DNA of 64,000 nt from JACVCJ01 sp052437175. GTDB taxonomy: Bacteria; Bacteroidota; Bacteroidia; CAIKAF01. The stretch lies in contig JBQVOK010000011.1 in assembly GCA_052437175.1 (NCBI GenBank), positions 43,073 to 107,072 of the forward strand, given 5' to 3'. Below the pieces are notes generated by a model. It did not search any database, was not told where the DNA came from, and saw only the letters and a list, made by a program, of their open reading frames with translations. This document shows positions 8,516 through 16,531 of the stretch, piece by piece (positions within the stretch are counted from its first letter, which is position 1; the number at the start of each line of letters is the position of its first letter). The position numbers and the translations under genes were made by a program.

Positions 8516-8666
8516 TCAGCGGCTCAGAAGTCGCCTGCTTTACAATCAAATTTTGTCAGTCCGCCGTTTCGGTAGCAATAGAATTCATAACCGGGTTCGC
8601 CTGAAAGCGTACTAAGGTTGCGCTTGTTTAAGCGTCATAAAAAAGTGTGTATACGGAAATCAGCGT
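8516..8666. other. Convergent intergenic region with a weak hairpin
   Basis: Between the ends of rimO (plus) and the large TPR gene (minus). The only structure seen is CGCTT (8621-8625) - GTTT - AAGCG (8630-8634), a 5-bp stem followed at 8639 by a short A-rich stretch; it could be a weak terminator for minus transcripts only in reverse context. No gene was found here. Confidence 0.35.
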
Positions 8667-11600
8667 TTAATTGCTGTAGATCTGTGTTTTGTATTTCTGG
8701 TACAGCGACTTGTATTCCGACTCGCTCACGATGCGGTTACCGGAGCCATCGTTCATATTGATGATACCGAATTCTTTACTGGTAGGGCAGGAGAAGGCAT
8801 ACAGGTATATGGCCTTTTTAGGAGGCCCGGCTTTGGCAACGGGCGGAGGTGGCATTTCTTTCTTCTGGTTCTCCAGTTCTTTTTTACGACGGGCGGCATC
8901 GGCCAGGCGTTTGGCCTCGTCTTCGGCAAATTTGCGTTTGGCTTCTTCCTGGTTGGCTTTTTTCTGGGCCGCGGCTTCGGCCAGGGCTTTTTTATTGGCT
9001 TCTTCCTCGGCAGCCAGTCGAGCGGCTTCTTCGGCCTGTCTTTTCGTATTTTCTTCGGCTTTGCGGCGAGCCTCTTCCTCGGCAGCTAAGCGGGCAGCTT
9101 CATCGGCTTTACGGCGGGCTTCCTCTTCGGCCGATTTCTTAGCGGCATCTTCCGCCGCTTTTTTACGGGCGGCTTCTTCTTCCGCAGCCAGTCGGGCCTG
9201 TTCTTCGGCCTGTTTTTTACTGGCTTCTTCCGCTTTACGTTTGGCGTCTGCTTCCGCGGCTAAACGGGCATCTTCCTCGGCTTTACGGCGGGCGGCTTCC
9301 TCTGCGGATTTCTTAGCGGCCTCTTCTTCCGCTTTTTTACGTGCAGCTTCCTCTTCGGCAGCGAGACGGGCCTGATCTTCCGCCTGTTTCTTGCTGGCCT
9401 CTTCCGCTTTGCGTCGGGCTTCTTCTTCAGCGGCCAGGCGGGCCTCTTCCTCGGCTTTGCGCCGGGCAGCTTCTTCGGCAGATTTCTTAGCGGCCTCTTC
9501 CTCCGCTTTTTTACGGGCAGCCTCTTCTTCGGCAGCAAGACGTGCCTGATCTTCCGCCTGTTTTTTGCTGGCTTCTTCGGCTTTGCGTTTAGCTTCTTCT
9601 TCGGCAGCTAAGCGGGCCGCCTCATCAGCTTTACGTTTGGCTTCCTCTTCGGCGGCTTTCTTTGCAGCGTCCTCTTCGGCTTTTTTACGTGCGGCTTCTT
9701 CTTCCGCAGCCAGTCGGGCCTGTTCTTCGGCCTGTTTCTTCGCGTTTTCTTCTGCCTTGCGTTTGGCTTCCTCTTCGGCAGCCAGTCTGGCGGCTTCGTC
9801 GGCTTTGCGTTTGGCTTCTTCTTCGGCGGCTTTCTTCGCAGCGTCTTCTTCGGCTTTTTTGCGGGCGGCCTCTTCTTCGGCAGCCAGTTTAGCCGCTTCA
9901 TCGGCTTTTTTCTTCGCTTCCTCTGCCTGGAAGGCCGCTTCTTTGGCAGCCAGGTCACTCAGCTTTTGTGCAGGTACCGGGTCGTTCGGTTTCAGGTTTT
10001 TGGCCTGTTCGTAAGCGCTTTTGGCATCAGCAAATTTATTGGCGGCCAGGGCAAGGTCCCCGTTCTTAAGGGCAGCGTCAAAATCTTTATTCAGTTTATC
10101 CTGTGCGGCTTTGGCATCGGCTTCCTGTTTCAGTATACCCTCAATCTCCTGTATTTTGGTCCTGGGCGCCGTTTCGTTCGGTTTCAGCAGGGCGGCCTCG
10201 TTATATGTCGTTTTGGCCGCAGCATAGTCTTTAGAACCGAAGAGTCCGTCGGCTTTGGCCATGGCGGCATCGTATTTATCCTGGGTCTCTTTTTCCTTCG
10301 CCAGCAGTTCCTGTTGTTTTTTCTGGGCGTCTTCCGCCTCTTTCTTTTTCAGTTTGGCTTCGGCGTCGTTCGGTTTCAGGGCAATGGCCTTGTCAAAAGC
10401 GCTGATGGCCTCGGGGAATTTCTTTTCGGCCAGGGCGGTTTTACCGGTAGTCATTTCGGCATCGAACTGCTTCTGCAGCTCGGCTTCCTGTTTTTTACGG
10501 TCCTCGTCGGCAGCGATCAGCTGGTCCACCTCGGCGATCTTCTGTTTCGGCAGCGCTTCTTCGGGCTTAATGCCGGAGGCTTCAGTAAAAGCAGTTTTGG
10601 CTTCGGCCAGTTTATTGCCTTTCAGCGCGGTTTCCCCTTTGGTCATAGCCGCGGTGTATTTGGCCTCTTGGGCCGCCTCGTCGGCTTTACGCTGGTTTTC
10701 GGCAGCGATCAGTCCGTCGATCTTCGTGATCTGCTCTTTGGGATGTGTTTCTGTGGCTTTTATTTTCAGCGCTTCACCATATTTTGTTTTGGCTTCGGTC
10801 AGCTTGGTCTCTCCAAACAGGCGGTCGGCTTCCACGATCAGGGCATCGTATTTGGCCTGGTTCTCTTTCTCTTTGGCTATACGGTCGGCTTCGGCCTTTT
10901 CGGCAGCGTCGATCTCGCTAATTTTGGTCTTGGGATAAGCCTCGTTCGGTTTCAGGCTGAGAGCTTCTTCGTAAGCGGCACGGGCTTCGGTATAGGTTTT
11001 GTTTTTGAATGCGGCATCGCCTTTGGTAACGGCGGCCGTATATTTCTCGTTCAGCTCTTTTTCTTTGGCTTTACGCTCTTCGTCTTCCTTGATCTTCGCC
11101 TCGGCATCGGCTACTTTCTGCTGTGCGACCGCATCGCCGGGTTTGGCAGCCAGGGCTTCGTTATACGCTGTTTTGGCACCGGCATAGTCTTTGGAGGTCA
11201 TCAGCTTGTCGCCCTTTACAATAGCGGCATCGTATTTAGCTTTGGCCTCTTTTTCCTTCGCTATCTTATCCAGCTCGGCATCACAGGCCTTGATACGCTC
11301 TTTGGGATGCGTTTCGGCGGGTTTTATCTGTGAAGCAGCGGTATAGGCGGTTTTGGCTGCGGCATAATCTTTGGCATCGAAGGCTTTATCGGCCTTATCG
11401 ATCTCGGCTTTATAATTGTTATCGGCCTGCAGGTTCTTCTCTACTTCGCTCAGTTTGGTCTTGGGATAGGTCTCCACCGGTTTCAGGCCAGAGGCTTCCG
11501 TATAGCTTTGTTTGGCAAATTCCCAGTTCTTCTGACCAAAGGCCATATCGGCCTTTTTAATGGCCTCGTCGTATTTGGCCTGGAGCTCGGCCTCTTTCTT

Positions 11601-12227
11601 CTTACGTTCTTCTTCTTCCTGGGCCTTGCGGTAGGCTTCGGCGTATTCGGCCTCCCGTTTGGCCAGGGCTTCCTGTTTGGCTTTGGCCTCGGCTTCGTCC
11701 TGGGCTTTCTGTACGGCGGCGGCCTGGGTTTTTATGGGGTCCAGTTTCTTTTTCTGGGTGGCTATACTGGTAAATTCCGATTTGTCGAAATCGAAATCAT
11801 ACAGCGTTTCGTTGAATTTCAGGGTGGCGTCTACCTGGTTACCGTCGGGACCGCCGGGAAAACTCTGCGTAAGGTATACCGGCAGGGAAATGGCGTTGAG
11901 ACCGTCGTTCACCGCTTCGGCAGGCACCGTGGTATTGACGCGGAATTTACGTGTGATGTACCCGTTCTGGGTAACGGTGATGGTGTAATCGCTGTTGAAA
12001 TCGAGCTCCAGCTCAAAGGCGCCGGAAGAAGAAACGGTGGAAGAACCCACGGAACGGCCGCTTTTCTCGATCTTTACCGTAGCGCCGCTGATGCTGCCGG
12101 TTTCCAGGGATAACTGACCGTCTACACCCAGTTTTTTCTGGGCAAATACAAAACCGCCCAGCAGGAAAAATGCCGGGATGATCAGTATTAAATTTTTGAA
12201 AGACAGATCTTTGAGGGACTTCTTCAA
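8667..12227 (-). CDS. Giant secreted TPR/coiled-coil repeat protein
   Basis: 1186 residues. Order seen: a signal peptide or anchor (about 12-30, ending FVFAQ); a carboxypeptidase-regulatory-like beta domain (about 35-115, SGATVKIEKSGRSVGSST); a charged coiled coil (about 160-215); nine TPR-like modules of about 60-65 residues, each with a core such as YAAAKTAYNEALAxKPxE (about 215-775); five consecutive 58-residue A/K/E-rich repeats (779-1068); a proline patch (KEMPPPPVAK); and a 50-residue tail beginning YLYAFSCPTSKEFG. It is probably periplasmic or envelope-associated: the long helical rod recalls TolA-like spacers, but this is inference. No family name can be given for the whole. It is monocistronic and faces away from thrS. 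Confidence 0.75.
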   Translation of the reverse strand: MKKSLKDLSFKNLILIIPAFFLLGGFVFAQKKLGVDGQLSLETGSISGATVKIEKSGRSVGSSTVSSSGAFELELDFNSDYTITVTQNGYITRKFRVNTTVPAEAVNDGLNAISLPVYLTQSFPGGPDGNQVDATLKFNETLYDFDFDKSEFTSIATQKKKLDPIKTQAAAVQKAQDEAEAKAKQEALAKREAEYAEAYRKAQEEEERKKKEAELQAKYDEAIKKADMAFGQKNWEFAKQSYTEASGLKPVETYPKTKLSEVEKNLQADNNYKAEIDKADKAFDAKDYAAAKTAYTAASQIKPAETHPKERIKACDAELDKIAKEKEAKAKYDAAIVKGDKLMTSKDYAGAKTAYNEALAAKPGDAVAQQKVADAEAKIKEDEERKAKEKELNEKYTAAVTKGDAAFKNKTYTEARAAYEEALSLKPNEAYPKTKISEIDAAEKAEADRIAKEKENQAKYDALIVEADRLFGETKLTEAKTKYGEALKIKATETHPKEQITKIDGLIAAENQRKADEAAQEAKYTAAMTKGETALKGNKLAEAKTAFTEASGIKPEEALPKQKIAEVDQLIAADEDRKKQEAELQKQFDAEMTTGKTALAEKKFPEAISAFDKAIALKPNDAEAKLKKKEAEDAQKKQQELLAKEKETQDKYDAAMAKADGLFGSKDYAAAKTTYNEAALLKPNETAPRTKIQEIEGILKQEADAKAAQDKLNKDFDAALKNGDLALAANKFADAKSAYEQAKNLKPNDPVPAQKLSDLAAKEAAFQAEEAKKKADEAAKLAAEEEAARKKAEEDAAKKAAEEEAKRKADEAARLAAEEEAKRKAEENAKKQAEEQARLAAEEEAARKKAEEDAAKKAAEEEAKRKADEAARLAAEEEAKRKAEEASKKQAEDQARLAAEEEAARKKAEEEAAKKSAEEAARRKAEEEARLAAEEEARRKAEEASKKQAEDQARLAAEEEAARKKAEEEAAKKSAEEAARRKAEEDARLAAEADAKRKAEEASKKQAEEQARLAAEEEAARKKAAEDAAKKSAEEEARRKADEAARLAAEEEARRKAEENTKRQAEEAARLAAEEEANKKALAEAAAQKKANQEEAKRKFAEDEAKRLADAARRKKELENQKKEMPPPPVAKAGPPKKAIYLYAFSCPTSKEFGIINMNDGSGNRIVSESEYKSLYQKYKTQIYSN
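9024..9893 (-). repeat. Five tandem 174-bp (58-residue) coding repeats
   Basis: Inside the giant TPR gene. Each unit reads ARLAAEEEAARKKAEE... then a second ARLAAEEE/AKLAAEEE half and ends KKQAEEQ or a variant. All five full units have exactly 58 residues; a sixth, degenerate partial unit follows at 9023 and lower. Identical length with third-base and conservative differences indicates duplication by unequal exchange. Confidence 0.85.
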
Positions 12228-12358
12228 GGATAATCAACTAAATAGATAACACACACTTTAACGGCGAAAATAGGAAAATTATTTTGTATTCAAATGTTTT
12301 CCATGCCACTTTGTTGATTTATTTCGTATGAGGTATTTCTTTCTCCGCTTGGTAAGTG

Positions 12359-12366
12359 TATCTTTG
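12359..12366 (+). promoter_or_regulatory. -7 element of the thrS-infC-rpmI-rplT operon
   Basis: TATCTTTG is an exact TAnnTTTG match 26 bases before the thrS ATG. No convincing -33 element is placed at the usual spacing. Confidence 0.5.
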
Positions 12367-12392
12367 CGTCCCTGTAAATAATAGCGTTTAGC

Positions 12393-14357
12393 ATGAGTAA
12401 TTTACGTATATCCTTTCCGGATGGCTCGGTGCGCGAGTTCGAAAAAGGCACCTCGGGCCGGCAGATTGCCGAAAGCATCAGCAGGGGGCTTGTACAAAAA
12501 GCCCTGGCCTGCGAAGTAAACGGAGTGATCCGCGATCTCTCCTTTCTGATCGAAGAAGATTCCACGCTGAAGATCCTCACCTGGGACGATACGAACGGGA
12601 AACAGGCTTTCTGGCACTCTACGGCACACATCCTGGCAGAGGCTGTGCAGGCGCTGTACCCGCATGCCAAATTTGGTATCGGTCCTTCTATCGAGAACGG
12701 TTTTTATTACGATATCGACTTCGGTGATTCGGTGATCAAAGAAGAAGATTTGGCCGCCATTGAGCAGAAAACGGCTGAGATGGCCGCCAAAAACAGTCAC
12801 TTCCGTCTGTATCCGGTATCGAAACAGGAAGCGCTCGATTTCTACACGAACAAACACGACAACGAATACAAGCGGGAACTGATCGAGAACCTGAACGACG
12901 GGGAGATCACGTTCTGTGACCAGGGCGATTTTACCGACCTGTGCCGCGGCGGACATATTCCCGAGACCGGCCTGGTAAAAGCCGTAAAGCTGACCAATAT
13001 TGCCGGGGCATACTGGCGCGGTAACGAGAAGAACAAAATGCTTACCCGTATTTACGGCATCTCGTTCCCCAAGAAAAGTATGCTGGACGAATACCTTACC
13101 CTGCTGGAGGAAGCGCGCAAACGCGACCACCGTAAACTGGGCAAAGAGTTGGAACTGTTCACGTTCTCGAACAATGTAGGCGCCGGACTGCCCCTGTGGC
13201 TGCCCAAAGGCACCGAACTGCGCGAACGCCTGGAGCGCTTTATGCGGGACGCACAGCGCCGTATGGGTTACCTGCCCGTGGTTACACCGCATATCGGTAA
13301 TAAACGCCTGTACATTACCAGCGGACACTACGAAAAGTACGGCAAGGACAGCTTTAAGCCCATCCTGACGCCCGAAGAAGGGGAGGAGTACTTCCTGAAA
13401 CCGATGAACTGCCCGCACCACTGCGAGATCTATAAAAGCAAGCAGCGTTCATACCGCGATCTGCCCCTGCGTTTTGCCGAGTTCGGTACCGTATACCGTT
13501 ACGAACAGAGCGGGGAGCTGAGCGGACTTACCCGTGTACGTGGCTTTACCCAGGACGACGCACATATCTTCTGCCGCCAGGACCAGGTGAAGGAAGAATT
13601 TATGCAGGTGATCGACCTGGTATTGTATGTGTTCAAAACGCTCGATTTCACCGAGTACACCGCACAGATATCGCTGCGCGACAAGGTGGACCGTGCCAAG
13701 TATATAGGAAGCGAAGAGAACTGGGAAAAGGCCGAGAGCGCCATCATTGAAGCGGCCACCGAAAAAGGGCTGCCCACCGTGGTGGAATACGGCGAGGCCG
13801 CGTTCTACGGTCCCAAGCTCGACTTTATGGTAAAAGATGCCATCGGCCGTAAATGGCAGCTGGGTACCATACAGGTGGACTATAACCTGCCCGAACGTTT
13901 TGAACTGGAATACGTTGCGTCGGATAACGGCCGTGAACGCCCGGTAATGATCCACCGCGCCCCCTTCGGAAGCCTGGAACGTTTTGTGGCTGTGCTTATT
14001 GAGCACTGTGCCGGGAAATTCCCGCTGTGGCTTACCCCGGAGCAGGCGATGATCCTGCCGGTGAGTGATAAATTCGGCGATTATGCAAAAAAAGTTGCAC
14101 AGTTCGTAAAAAATTACGACCTTCGCGCCTCCATAGACGAGCGGTCTGAGAAAATCGGTAAGAAGATCCGGGACGCAGAGTTGCAGAAAGTGCCTTATAT
14201 GCTGATCGTTGGCGAGAAGGAAGAAGCCGAGAACATGGTTTCGGTACGCCGCCAGGGTCAGGGAGATCTGGGCACCATGAGCATAGAATCGTTTGTGAAC
14301 CTGGTAGAGTCTGAAATAAAAGATAAACTCACCCGGGTAGAAAAAGAAGAAGTTTAA
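12393..14357 (+). CDS. thrS: Threonyl-tRNA synthetase
   Basis: 654 residues, full length. Domains: TGS (1-65), the editing/SAD domain with HSTAH (75-79) and the CRGGH pair (Cys184, His188), the class II catalytic core with zinc ligand Cys340 in PMNCPHH, motif 2 (FAEFGTVYRYEQSGELSGLTRVRGFTQ), motif 3 (MIHRAPFGSLERF), and the anticodon-binding domain (about 545-640). It charges tRNA-Thr and edits mischarged Ser-tRNA-Thr. First gene of the translation operon; the infC Shine-Dalgarno begins 8 bases after its stop. Confidence 0.97.
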   Translation: MSNLRISFPDGSVREFEKGTSGRQIAESISRGLVQKALACEVNGVIRDLSFLIEEDSTLKILTWDDTNGKQAFWHSTAHILAEAVQALYPHAKFGIGPSIENGFYYDIDFGDSVIKEEDLAAIEQKTAEMAAKNSHFRLYPVSKQEALDFYTNKHDNEYKRELIENLNDGEITFCDQGDFTDLCRGGHIPETGLVKAVKLTNIAGAYWRGNEKNKMLTRIYGISFPKKSMLDEYLTLLEEARKRDHRKLGKELELFTFSNNVGAGLPLWLPKGTELRERLERFMRDAQRRMGYLPVVTPHIGNKRLYITSGHYEKYGKDSFKPILTPEEGEEYFLKPMNCPHHCEIYKSKQRSYRDLPLRFAEFGTVYRYEQSGELSGLTRVRGFTQDDAHIFCRQDQVKEEFMQVIDLVLYVFKTLDFTEYTAQISLRDKVDRAKYIGSEENWEKAESAIIEAATEKGLPTVVEYGEAAFYGPKLDFMVKDAIGRKWQLGTIQVDYNLPERFELEYVASDNGRERPVMIHRAPFGSLERFVAVLIEHCAGKFPLWLTPEQAMILPVSDKFGDYAKKVAQFVKNYDLRASIDERSEKIGKKIRDAELQKVPYMLIVGEKEEAENMVSVRRQGQGDLGTMSIESFVNLVESEIKDKLTRVEKEEV

Positions 14358-14365
14358 CCTAAAAG

Positions 14366-14382
14366 AAAGGAGCTGTCCTATA
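14366..14382 (+). promoter_or_regulatory. Shine-Dalgarno and ATA start codon of infC
   Basis: AAAGGAG (14366-14372) lies seven bases before ATA (14380-14382). No ATG, GTG or TTG in this frame lies between here and the in-frame region upstream. A strong Shine-Dalgarno is rare in this genome, which supports the site as the real initiation point. Confidence 0.75.
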
Positions 14383-14943
14383 GCACTACAACCGAAGCCT
14401 GCCGGCAATAGATTCACACCCAGAAAGGTTGAGCCGGAGCACAAGATCAATGGAAAGATCACTGCACAACGTGTGCGTGTGGTCGGTGAGAATATTGAGC
14501 CGGGAATTTATACCCTGAGAGAAGCGCTCGCCCTTGCCGAACAAATGGAGGTCGATCTCGTGGAGATCAGTCCGAACGCTGATCCACCGGTATGTAAGCT
14601 AACGGACTATGGCAAATTTCTGTATGAACAGAAAAAACGGCAGAAAGAACTGAAGGCCAATGCGTCCAAAGTCGTACTGAAAGAAATACGATTCGGCCCG
14701 CAGACCGACGAGCACGATTTCAACTTTAAGCTGAATCACGCGCGTAAGTTCCTCGCCGAAGGTTCAAAGGTAAAAGCGTATGTGTTCTTCCGCGGACGTT
14801 CCATCGTCTACAAAGAACAGGGTGAGGAGCTGCTGCTCCGTTTTGCCCAGGCCCTCGAGGAAGAAGGTAAAGTGGAAGCACTGCCCAAACTGGAAGGTAA
14901 ACGTATGCAGATGACCCTTGCGCCGAAAAAGAAGATAAAATAG
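14380..14943 (+). CDS. infC: Translation initiation factor IF-3, starting at ATA
   Basis: 187 residues when read from ATA. The N-terminal part (xALQPKPAGNRFTPRKVEPEHKING) is the conserved beginning of Bacteroidota IF-3, followed by VRVVGENIEPGIYTLREALALAEQMEVDLVEISP, the linker and the C-terminal KEIRFGPQTDEHDFNFKLNHA domain. The first common start codon, GTG at 14473, would remove 31 conserved residues. In E. coli infC the rare AUU start lets IF-3 repress its own translation by rejecting non-standard starts; ATA here would act the same way by inference. Second gene of the operon. Confidence 0.9.
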   Translation: MALQPKPAGNRFTPRKVEPEHKINGKITAQRVRVVGENIEPGIYTLREALALAEQMEVDLVEISPNADPPVCKLTDYGKFLYEQKKRQKELKANASKVVLKEIRFGPQTDEHDFNFKLNHARKFLAEGSKVKAYVFFRGRSIVYKEQGEELLLRFAQALEEEGKVEALPKLEGKRMQMTLAPKKKIK

Positions 14944-14972
14944 TAAGTATAACGCAAAACTAAGATATAGCA

Positions 14973-15173
14973 ATGCCAAAGATGAAGACCAATTCCTCTG
15001 CCAAGAAGCGTTTCAAGATTACAGGCAGCGGAAAAGTGAAGAGAAAACAGGCTTTTCATAACCACATCCTGACCAAAAAAGAGACAAAGCGTAAACGCAG
15101 TCTGCAGAAATTTGCATTGGTTTCCGATGCAGATATGAATAATGTGAAATTCATGCTGCCCGGTAAATTATAA
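14973..15173 (+). CDS. rpmI: 50S ribosomal protein L35
   Basis: 66 residues, standard length, with the family pattern MPKMKTNSSAKKRFKITGSGKVKRKQAFHNHILTKK. Basic protein of the large subunit. Lies 29 bp after infC and 27 bp before rplT in the universally conserved infC-rpmI-rplT order. Confidence 0.97.
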   Translation: MPKMKTNSSAKKRFKITGSGKVKRKQAFHNHILTKKETKRKRSLQKFALVSDADMNNVKFMLPGKL

Positions 15174-15200
15174 GTATAAACGAATTAAAGAGTATATAAA

Positions 15201-15545
15201 ATGCCTCGTTCAGTTAATCATGTGGCCTCACGTGCCCGCCGTAAAAAGTTCTTAAAACTTGCCAAAGGTTCTTTTGGTCGTCGTAAGAACGTTTGGACGG
15301 TTGCCAAAAACTCCATCGAAAAAGGTTTGCTTTATGCTTACCGTGACCGTCGTACCAAAAAACGCAACTTCCGCTCCCTGTGGATCCAGCGTATCAATGC
15401 CGCTGCCCGTATGGAAGGTCTCAGCTACAGCGAATTCATGAACAAAGCCAACAAAAAAGGCCTTGCCCTGAACCGCAAAGTACTGGCTGACCTCGCTATG
15501 AACGAGCCGGCTGCTTTCAAAGCGATCGTTGATTCCGTAAAATAG
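15201..15545 (+). CDS. rplT: 50S ribosomal protein L20
   Basis: 114 residues, normal length. Begins MPRSVNHVASRARRKKFLKLAKG, with the long basic N-terminal helix and the globular C-terminal part (INAAARMEGLSYSEFMNKA) typical of L20, an early assembly protein of the 50S subunit that in many bacteria represses this operon by binding its mRNA. No L20-binding pseudoknot could be recognised by eye. Last gene before a strong terminator. Confidence 0.97.
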   Translation: MPRSVNHVASRARRKKFLKLAKGSFGRRKNVWTVAKNSIEKGLLYAYRDRRTKKRNFRSLWIQRINAAARMEGLSYSEFMNKANKKGLALNRKVLADLAMNEPAAFKAIVDSVK

Positions 15546-15568
15546 TAAAGCATTATACTTTTTTATAC

Positions 15569-15600
15569 AGCTCCATGGTTTTACCATGGGGCTTTTTTTG
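15569..15600 (+). terminator. Rho-independent terminator of the thrS-infC-rpmI-rplT operon
   Basis: Arms AGCTCCATGGT (15569-15579) and ACCATGGGGCT (15583-15593), 11 bp with one G-U pair, loop TTT, followed by seven T. Confidence 0.9.
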
Positions 15601-15607
15601 CTCCCTG

Positions 15608-16174
15608 CTATTGCCAGGCAATAATGATACACATGTAATAACCATACTGTGAAGCCGGATCATAGGCAACCCCTACGCCAATATCCGTGCAGCGGGCCCA
15701 GAAAGATTCCAGTCCCAGCAGGTGCATACGGTGGAAAGCCGGGTTCACCCCTTCGTCGATGATCAGGGAGTTAATATGCTCCTGCGCCGTTTCCGGTCCC
15801 GCACTCAGGCTCTCGAACGCATTGGCCTTCTTGTCTTTCAGCTGACTTTCCGGCAGGGTATAGCCCGCCCGGTGGATCATGATATTAATGCCCTCGCCCT
15901 TTTTGTTCACATGCGCAAAATAATTCTGCGAGGCCATGTCCCGGGCTTTTTCTTCGGCCACCGCCATTAGTATGTCGTTCTTCTTCAGTGCCGGCATGGC
16001 CTGTATTTTGCCCAGGCCGCGAAAGCCTACACTGTCAGTATAGGCCAGCGGGTTCTGCCGTATAGCGTTCAGGTAACGGATGGCTTCGGCAGCCATATTC
16101 TTATCTACAGAGGTCTGGGCCTGCAGTACAGACAGCGACGCCAGGGTACAAAGGATGCAAAGGATCTGTTTCAT
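15608..16174 (-). CDS. Secreted CAP/SCP-domain protein
   Basis: 188 residues with a signal peptide (about 1-19, ending LQAQ). Motifs of the CAP (PR-1/SCP) fold are visible: AAEAIRYLNAIRQNP, AEEKARDMASQNYFAHVNKKGE (CAP His), NAFESLSAGPETAQEHINSL, and NPAFHRMHLLG (second His). Bacterial CAP proteins are extracytoplasmic and of uncertain function. Convergent with rplT, ending 9 bp from its terminator, which may be shared only in the plus direction. Followed upstream by a 69-bp gap to dciA. Confidence 0.85.
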   Translation of the reverse strand: MKQILCILCTLASLSVLQAQTSVDKNMAAEAIRYLNAIRQNPLAYTDSVGFRGLGKIQAMPALKKNDILMAVAEEKARDMASQNYFAHVNKKGEGINIMIHRAGYTLPESQLKDKKANAFESLSAGPETAQEHINSLIIDEGVNPAFHRMHLLGLESFWARCTDIGVGVAYDPASQYGYYMCIIIAWQ

Positions 16175-16243
16175 ACCCTTATAAACGTAAAAAGGGGCGC
16201 AGGTAGTAAGGCCTTTACTCTTTTTAACGTGTTTCGTAAGGTA

Positions 16244-16531
16244 TTAACGTAATTCCAGGTCTTTGATGATAACGGAACCCAGTTCGTCGTTCAGTTTGCG
16301 GATAATGGCCGTTTTGGCCATGGAAAGCTCGCTGCGCAGGGGGGCGCTGCTCAGGTACACCATCAGTATGCCTTCGCGGAACGACACTTTTTCGGTGCGG
16401 TTATTCACAAAGGGGCCCATGCTTTTCTGCCAGACCATGCATACGCGGCCTTCGTTCAGCTGATCTTCCAGTTTATAGGTCTTCAGGAACAGCTTCAGCG
16501 CCTCTTTTATGGTGTACTCGTTATTGTGCAT
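16244..16531 (-). CDS. dciA: DUF721/DciA-like replicative helicase loader
   Basis: 95 residues with the DUF721 pattern: LFLKTYKLEDQLNEGRVCMVWQKSMGPFVNNRTEKVSFREGILMVYLSSAPLRSELS. DciA proteins help load the replicative helicase DnaB in bacteria that lack DnaC or DnaI. This short form is the KH-like domain alone, typical for Bacteroidota. Its start overlaps the end of recF by 11 bases, so the two are translationally coupled; the pairing links replication and recombination functions. Confidence 0.8.
   Translation of the reverse strand: MHNNEYTIKEALKLFLKTYKLEDQLNEGRVCMVWQKSMGPFVNNRTEKVSFREGILMVYLSSAPLRSELSMAKTAIIRKLNDELGSVIIKDLELR

Noticed and set aside
8560..8600. GGTTCGCC-like sequence resembling a tRNA T-arm
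   Set aside because: No acceptor stem, anticodon arm or D-arm could be fitted around it.
9024..9893. 174-bp tandem repeats as a possible CRISPR array
   Set aside because: The repeats have no unique spacers, keep the reading frame, and encode an A/K/E-rich protein.
9966..11333. Long plus-strand open frame of 455 codons opposite the giant TPR gene
   Set aside because: It is a shadow of a repetitive, low-complexity gene on the other strand; it has Phe/Gly-rich translation with no domain, and the TPR frame has a signal peptide and recognisable repeats.
14473..14943. infC starting at GTG 14473
   Set aside because: This start would drop 31 residues that match the conserved IF-3 N terminus and has no Shine-Dalgarno; the ATA at 14380 has one.
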